Assembly (NCBI GenBank): GCA_032718565.1
Contig: JAVGVS010000004.1
Location: 7,555,529-7,619,528, forward strand
DNA: 64,000 nucleotides
Origin: Distichodus sexfasciatus
Taxonomy: Eukaryota; Chordata; Actinopteri; Characiformes; Distichodontidae
Reading direction: 5' to 3'
Position numbers and translations under genes: made by a program. Below are positions 59,203 to 64,000 of this stretch, in pieces; the stretch's first letter is position 1, and every line of letters starts with the position of its first letter. A model generated the notes under the pieces. The model saw nothing but the letters and a program-made list of their open reading frames with translations. It had not been told where the DNA came from and did no database searches.

Positions 59203-60540
59203 CAACTACTACTAATGGTGCCAACTGCAAGCAATATTATCAAACAACAATGCTTTCATATTAACGATACAGGACAACTCTAACAGTGAACAATAAACTA
59301 TTTTTGACCAAATTCAGTGACAATCTGTTTTTCAATTACAAGAATGTTCAAAATGATCATACTGTCCACTACATCTTAAAGTTACAATACCTTACAAAAT
59401 CCAACAAAACATTAAAAAATAGCCTTGAACAAAGCACCATTGGCAAGGTGATGCCTGTGTGATAAGGAAGCATGCATTTCCATAAAAAGGATAACTGTTG
59501 TTGAATTTGCTCATAAATTGACATTTTATTGTTCACTGTTAAAGTTATCATGTATTGTGGATATGAAAATAAAATTTGTAATAATCATTTCACAAGGTAA
59601 TGTATCGACACTTTAAGACATGGTGAGCAATATAATAATCGCTGTACTGCAAATGTAATTCTGAATGCAACAGTGAAAGAATTCTGAAAATTAGTCAATC
59701 TTTTGCCAAAGTACAAAGCTACAGAGCTCCCTTTTTTGACTCACAGTATAGTTTCACAGTGTAGTGTGAACCCAGAAGCCACCTTGTAATCCACCTCTTC
59801 TAAAATTCTCACTGGCATATGCACAATGAATATTGAGAAATTGTTAATAATAAGATGATACTAGCTATAATACCTGATATCCAGGACTGCAGAAGTGAAT
59901 AAAAGCACCTTAAAATGTCTAATAAACTAGCAGCAGAGTTAGGCAACGCATTCATTAGTCTGTGATGAGTGAGTGCGTTAAACAGTTGTACTAGCTGGTG
60001 TTAGGGTGCCGGTGCTGGGCAGGGGGGCTGTATGAGAGGGGGGGTGGGGGGCAAATCCCTGGCAAGCTGCGCCAACCCAGGCCACATGCACACATGCAAA
60101 CCCCCAAATTCATGCAGCCCTGACCCTACACCAACTGACCTGCCAGTGCGCTAAACTTGCAAGTTTACATTGCCTTAGAGAACCCCCCTTCTGACAGAGC
60201 AAATAAAAAAGGAGCAGCAGATTTGTTTGGTTCCCAGCTACAGTCTGAATTCCATCCAAAGCTTTCATCTGCAACCATCAACCAGTTTGTAATTATATTT
60301 TTTCAGCATGTTTAGGGTGATTATTCAAGTGTTCAAAGTTTTATTGTCATATGTGCAACACAGTGTAGATAGCACAATGAAATTCACGCTTGAATGTTTT
60401 AATGCTGAAATTATCTAGGCCAACACAAGGCAGCTCCGCACTCAAGCATCATCAGTTAACCTGGGGTTTAAGTAGGACAGCGTAAAATAATAATTCACAA
60501 TTCTTAAAATGTTACTCTTATTCAAAGGTTAACTATTATT
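59203..60540. other. Probable intron or intergenic stretch
   Basis: AT-rich. It holds a LINE-3'-end-like piece (60330-60395) and a G-rich run near 60020-60052. No supported exon. Confidence 0.4.
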
Positions 60541-60542
60541 CA

Positions 60543-60563
60543 TATATATATATATATATATAT
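60543..60563 (+). repeat. (AT)n microsatellite
   Basis: About ten AT repeats directly at the left edge of the MITE at 60571-61096, where the outer inverted-repeat end has been lost. Confidence 0.8.
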
Positions 60564-60570
60564 GTATATG

Positions 60571-61096
60571 TTTGTGTGAAAAAATGCTATAAACAAGGAA
60601 TGCTTTCAAAGATGGAAGTGTTAATCATTCATTTTCATCAATCAACAAAATGCAGTGAATGAACAAAGAGAAATCTAAATCAAAATCATTGGTTGTCACC
60701 ACCCTTTGCCTTCAAAACAGCATCAATTCTTCTAGGTACACTTGCACACAGCTTTTGAAGGAACTCGGCTGGTAGGTTGTTTCAAACATCTTGGAGAACT
60801 AACCACAGATCTTCTGTGGATGTAGGCTTCCTCACATCCTTCTGTCTCTTCATGTAATCCCAGACACACTCGATGATGTTGAGATCAAGGCTCTGTGGGG
60901 GCCATACCATCACTTCCAGGACTTCTTGGATACCAAACACCAACACCAAATATTGATTTGATTTAGGTTTTTCTTTTGTTCGCTCACTTTGCATTTTGTA
61001 AATTGATAAAAATAAACAATCATTATTTATATTTCTGAAAGCATTCTTTGTTTACAGCATTTTTTCACACCTGCCTAAAACTTTTGCACAGTACTG
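60571..61096 (-). mobile_element. Short Tc1/mariner-derived MITE with transposase C-terminal remnant
   Basis: Inverted repeats pair GTGTGAAAAAATGCTATAAA on the left with TTTACAGCATTTTTTCACAC on the right and extend about 80 bp with mismatches. The right end is CAGTACTG next to TA (61097). The left outer end is replaced by a TA microsatellite. The minus strand keeps only a transposase end: VMVWPPQSLDLNIIECVWDY, then MKRQKDVRKPTSTEDLWLVL (60782-60905). It is an internally deleted, non-autonomous copy. Confidence 0.7.
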
Positions 61097-61315
61097 TATA
61101 TACTGTATATACACCACTTTCACACCAGCCTAAACCAGAATGAATTAGTTTGAAGAGTGACTCTTGTTGGCTGATTTTACTTGGTTGCTGTTTGGTGCTT
61201 ACATAATATAGTGATGCACTGAGGTCATTTTTATTTGAACAGAAAGATCTTCCCTTAACAGTCGACATCTTCTTTAATAATGCAATAAATACAAAGAGTT
61301 AAAAGTATCTACAAA

Positions 61316-61400
61316 GTCACATTTACAGCATTTATCCAGATCCCATTCCAGTCACTAATTGGAGCAATTTGGAATTAGGGCCTCGCTCTGGGGTGCAATT
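61316..61400 (-). repeat. SINE tail fragment (GCATTTAGCAGA family), decayed
   Basis: TCACATTTACAGCATTTATC, CCAGATCCCATTCCAG, then GGAATTAGGGCCTCGCTCTG. Short and diverged. Confidence 0.35.
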
Positions 61401-61931
61401 TTGGGAGTGCTGGAGGCTGGTTAAAGCTGGGTCCTATGACACCTATGAGGTGGACAGTAAGGTAGTAAAACTACTTGAGTATTTTTGGAAACATGCAAAC
61501 TTTACTCCACTCCATGTGAAAAACACATATTCTACTTGTGACTCCACCAGATTTATATAAATACTCTTTCCTTTTTTAATGCATTTTTTGAGAAGAATCC
61601 TTTGTGCTTTTACTTGAGTACTTTTTAGCACCAATATTGTTACCCATAATTGGGTGGCATTTCAATTTTACAACAGATTTTAGGTGTTCTTTCCACCTTA
61701 CAATGCTCCAAGGTGGTCTTGCTTGGGGCAGGCAATTGTTTTGGGGTCCCAGGCTAGTGGTGGGTTTTACAGTTTTTGCCAAGGGCCTCATCAGGCTCAA
61801 CAATCACTACTGATGATGCTGAACAAAACAGGATCCTTTTCCTAAACAAGTTTTTTAGATGGAGTTAAGGCCCACTGGTGTCACCATCACAGCAAGTGAT
61901 TTACCCTTTCAGTGGTGCTCTAGATAGTGAC

Positions 61932-62006
61932 CTCGGGCAGGACGTGGGGATACGCCACCTCCATAGTGACCGGGTACGGGGCGTCCTTCCTCCCGCCGTC
62001 GTGGAA
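61932..62006 (-). CDS. Candidate coding exon, unassigned
   Basis: A minus-strand acceptor (AACATTTTCCAG) at 62008-62007 is followed by a frame of 28 codons with nearly all G/C third positions. The encoded peptide begins FHDGGRKDAPYPVTMEV and continues AYPHVLPE. It can either splice at a weak donor (GTCACT, 61931) or read on through VTI to a TAG at 61917-61919, making a short terminal exon. Codon composition is the main support. The same strand and distance fit the gene whose last exon lies at 58581-58748, but linkage is inferred. Family not recognised. Confidence 0.4.
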
Positions 62007-62283
62007 CTGGAAAATGTTTCAACGCTTTTTTGTTTTTTTCGTTATAAGTTAGGGTTTGGTGGGAGGGGATTTCGTTCACAGGGCATGAGTTTTGAGGGAA
62101 ACGGTAATAGAAATGGTTGGGATAATGATAAGAAGTCTGGTCATCCTTCCCTTCCCTCAATGAAAATTACCCTGTAAGATCCCCATTGTGAGGGTTTGAA
62201 AAGTGGAACCAAATTGACTATTTCAAATGGAACTTTGCCTATTTTAGCTTCACATCTAGTGACAAGTTCAACAAGTTCATGTT

Positions 62284-62405
62284 CATTGTTGGGAAGGTTA
62301 CTTTTAAAATGTATTCCACTACAGATTACAGAAATGTAATTGCTTCCATATTGTCTTGCTTTTTTACAACTGTATGAATATGGCAATCACACCCTTCATA
62401 TTCAG
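62284..62405 (+). mobile_element. hAT element end fragment
   Basis: CATTGTTGGGAAGGTTACTT, then AAAATGTATTCCACTACAG, is the terminus type seen at 49950-50697. The following ATTGTCTTGCTTTTTTACAA is shared with the 10.7 kb copy. No opposite end was identified. Confidence 0.55.
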
Positions 62406-63199
62406 CCCTCTTATATATTTTAATGTGAAGTGTAAATAAGAAGCTAATGATGATTATGATATTAATAATAGCTGATTACTTATAGTTTATTTAAAGAATC
62501 TAGACTCTAGAATTGCCGGTGGTGATGCTGAAGGTTTACCTGCTTCATATCAACAATGGGAATTTCAGCTATGAATAGAAATTAGCATTTCACCTCAATT
62601 TTAAAATTCAAACATCTCTGATTTTGGAAAACTGTGAAGCTATGAGATTCCAACTGGGAATTGGAATTCCACTAACACTAACACTACTGTCCAACAGTGC
62701 TTTAAAACCGGCATCAAGTGAGGGTTTAGGTAAAACCTGATTTAACAGCTCAGCACAGGGGAAGGACACCAGGATGAGTGTAGAATTTGGGGGGGTCAGT
62801 AGAGTCTACTTTAAAGGCCACCGTGGTGTTCAGCACAAAACAGCTTCACAGAGTATTGGAGGAAAACAGGGTCACTGAGCAGAGTTCACAAAACGAAATT
62901 CATACATTGTTTACACCATCAAAAAGGGATAATTGTCCATAACTATAATAATCACTAATTTAATGCTGAATGCAACAGTGGGATTTTAAAAAAAATAAAA
63001 ATTGGTATGCAGAGCTCCCTTTTTTTAATCACAGTTTTAAAAGAAAGAGTTGCTTTTGCTCTTAAAAACTGAGCATTGATTTGACGTAATTTAAGGAGTA
63101 CTAGGGTCTGAGCATGTTCTAAACACTAAAAATGTTCAGCTCTGATATGACTTTCTACAGTTCATTCAAAAACTCAAACCTTTAGTAGACAGCTGTGTC
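62406..63199. other. Non-coding stretch, nothing recognised
   Basis: AT-rich, without splice-bounded frames or identified repeats. A run of GGGGGG at 62790-62795 is the only compositional oddity. Confidence 0.4.
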
Positions 63200-63300
63200 C
63201 ATCTTTCTCTTTGCCCCTATACTCTCTCTTCCTCTGCCTCTGCCTTTCTTGCTCTTTTCTCTCTCTCTCTCTTTCTTCCTCGCTTTTTCTTCCTGTCCTG
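63200..63300 (+). repeat. Polypyrimidine tract
   Basis: About 100 bases of CT-rich sequence including a TCTCTCTCTCTCT run. Non-coding. Confidence 0.6.
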
Positions 63301-63539
63301 AGTGACTGCTCTCAGTTCACTGCAACTTTTTCATCTGCATCTCTCTCTTTTCTTGTCTGTGCAGAGCTGCCGGCCTCCACGTGGGTGGAAGACAGGATCA
63401 ATTCTTGCGTCCTGCGCCATCTAAAGTTCACACACATTTAGTCGATTTTCGAAGAAAACAATGAACGCTCCCCACCTCCCACACTGCTTCTGTCATGCCC
63501 AGACATTTGTGTTTTAAGAGTAAAATTAAAACGTATTGG

Positions 63540-64000
63540 AGAGTGTTACATACGGTGGCCGAGAAAGCCCAATGCAATTCAAAGTTAAAAAACGTGCTGC
63601 AAAACCACAAAGTGTTTCATTAAAGTTCACAGCGCACACTCAAACACACTACAAATTCGTAGACACGACACAAACTCAGAAATCACTTTCATCAGTTTCG
63701 TCATTACACAATCTTCTAAAATGCGCTGCAAATAGCCACAACGCAACCAAATTGAGTCAAAACAAGTGTTTGAGGAGGACACTGTTTTGGGTGACCACAT
63801 CCTTATTAGTTTTAAGTCCCGAGGAGGTGGAGATCAGTAAGTGAAATTAACATTTGAGATATAAACGATTGGTTTCATGGTTTTAACGTACATATTTGTA
63901 TGTGTAGGAATTGTCTCATTTTCAATGTTTAGTGTATTGCCCTTTCTGTGGAGTTAGATTGGATGTCAAATGTTAATTTCACTTACTGGTCTCCACCTCC
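63540..64000. repeat. Long-hairpin element cut by the window edge
   Basis: GGAGGTGGAGATCAGTAAGT then GAAATTAACATTTGA (63822-63856) recurs as its reverse complement in the final 35 bases of the window, with one mismatch and about 110 bp between. The left arm extends toward TACGGTGGCCGAGAAAGCCC (63552), a start resembling fish MITEs. The right arm lies outside the window. Confidence 0.55.

Noticed and set aside
1..64000. CRISPR arrays, operons, phage or bacterial defence systems
   Set aside because: Spliced vertebrate gene structure and eukaryotic repeats throughout. The regular arrays seen are minisatellites without unique spacers.

Overview
The window is vertebrate nuclear DNA, most probably from a ray-finned (teleost) fish. 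The reasons are a low GC content, one recognisable intron-rich vertebrate gene, and a dense mixture of Tc1/mariner, hAT-like, tRNA-derived SINE, LINE, solo-LTR and MITE copies with abundant microsatellites. The species cannot be named from the sequence. Nothing bacterial or phage-like is present, so operons, ribosome binding sites and CRISPR arrays do not apply.

The only gene I can assemble completely is PPOX (protoporphyrinogen oxidase, heme biosynthesis) on the minus strand. Its twelve coding exons lie between 47257 (ATG) and 38517 (stop). All junctions are GT/AG and in phase, and they give a 478-residue product. A likely promoter and non-coding first exon lie near 49.4-49.6 kb, and a poly(A) signal lies at 38339-38344. 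The introns and 5' region of PPOX hold MITEs, SINEs and a minisatellite-built inverted-repeat element. Three further minus-strand stretches read like real exons, but I could not assign them to a family: 61932-62006, 58581-58748 and 52921-53210.

Layout. 0-3.9 kb: non-coding with SINE copies. 3.9-8.3 kb: a 4.36 kb hAT-like element with 8-bp flanking duplications, carrying a minus-strand multi-exon-looking zinc-finger gene remnant and a nested 640-bp inverted-repeat element. 8.3-14 kb: non-coding with a 39-bp minisatellite, a hAT end, a SINE and a MITE. 14-17.6 kb: two Tc1-like elements 17 bp apart, the second split by a solo LTR with a perfect 5-bp target duplication, then a second LTR-like unit. 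19.9-22.1 kb: a 2.2 kb inverted duplication with arms of about 830 bp around a GC-rich loop. 22-34 kb: non-coding with Tc1 fragments, polypurine tracts, and a MITE split by a LINE. 34.3-36.4 kb: a GGTACTAAGTACC-type tandem array joined to a broken Tc1-like element. 38.3-49.6 kb: PPOX. 49.9-50.7 kb: a deletion-derivative hAT with a BED finger and a perfect 8-bp target duplication. 52.9-62 kb: the unassigned exons, microsatellites and a Tc1-type MITE. The window ends inside another long-hairpin element.

No cooperating gene cluster is visible. The biology of interest is the layered transposon history, which can be ordered from nesting, and the non-coding structures around PPOX.
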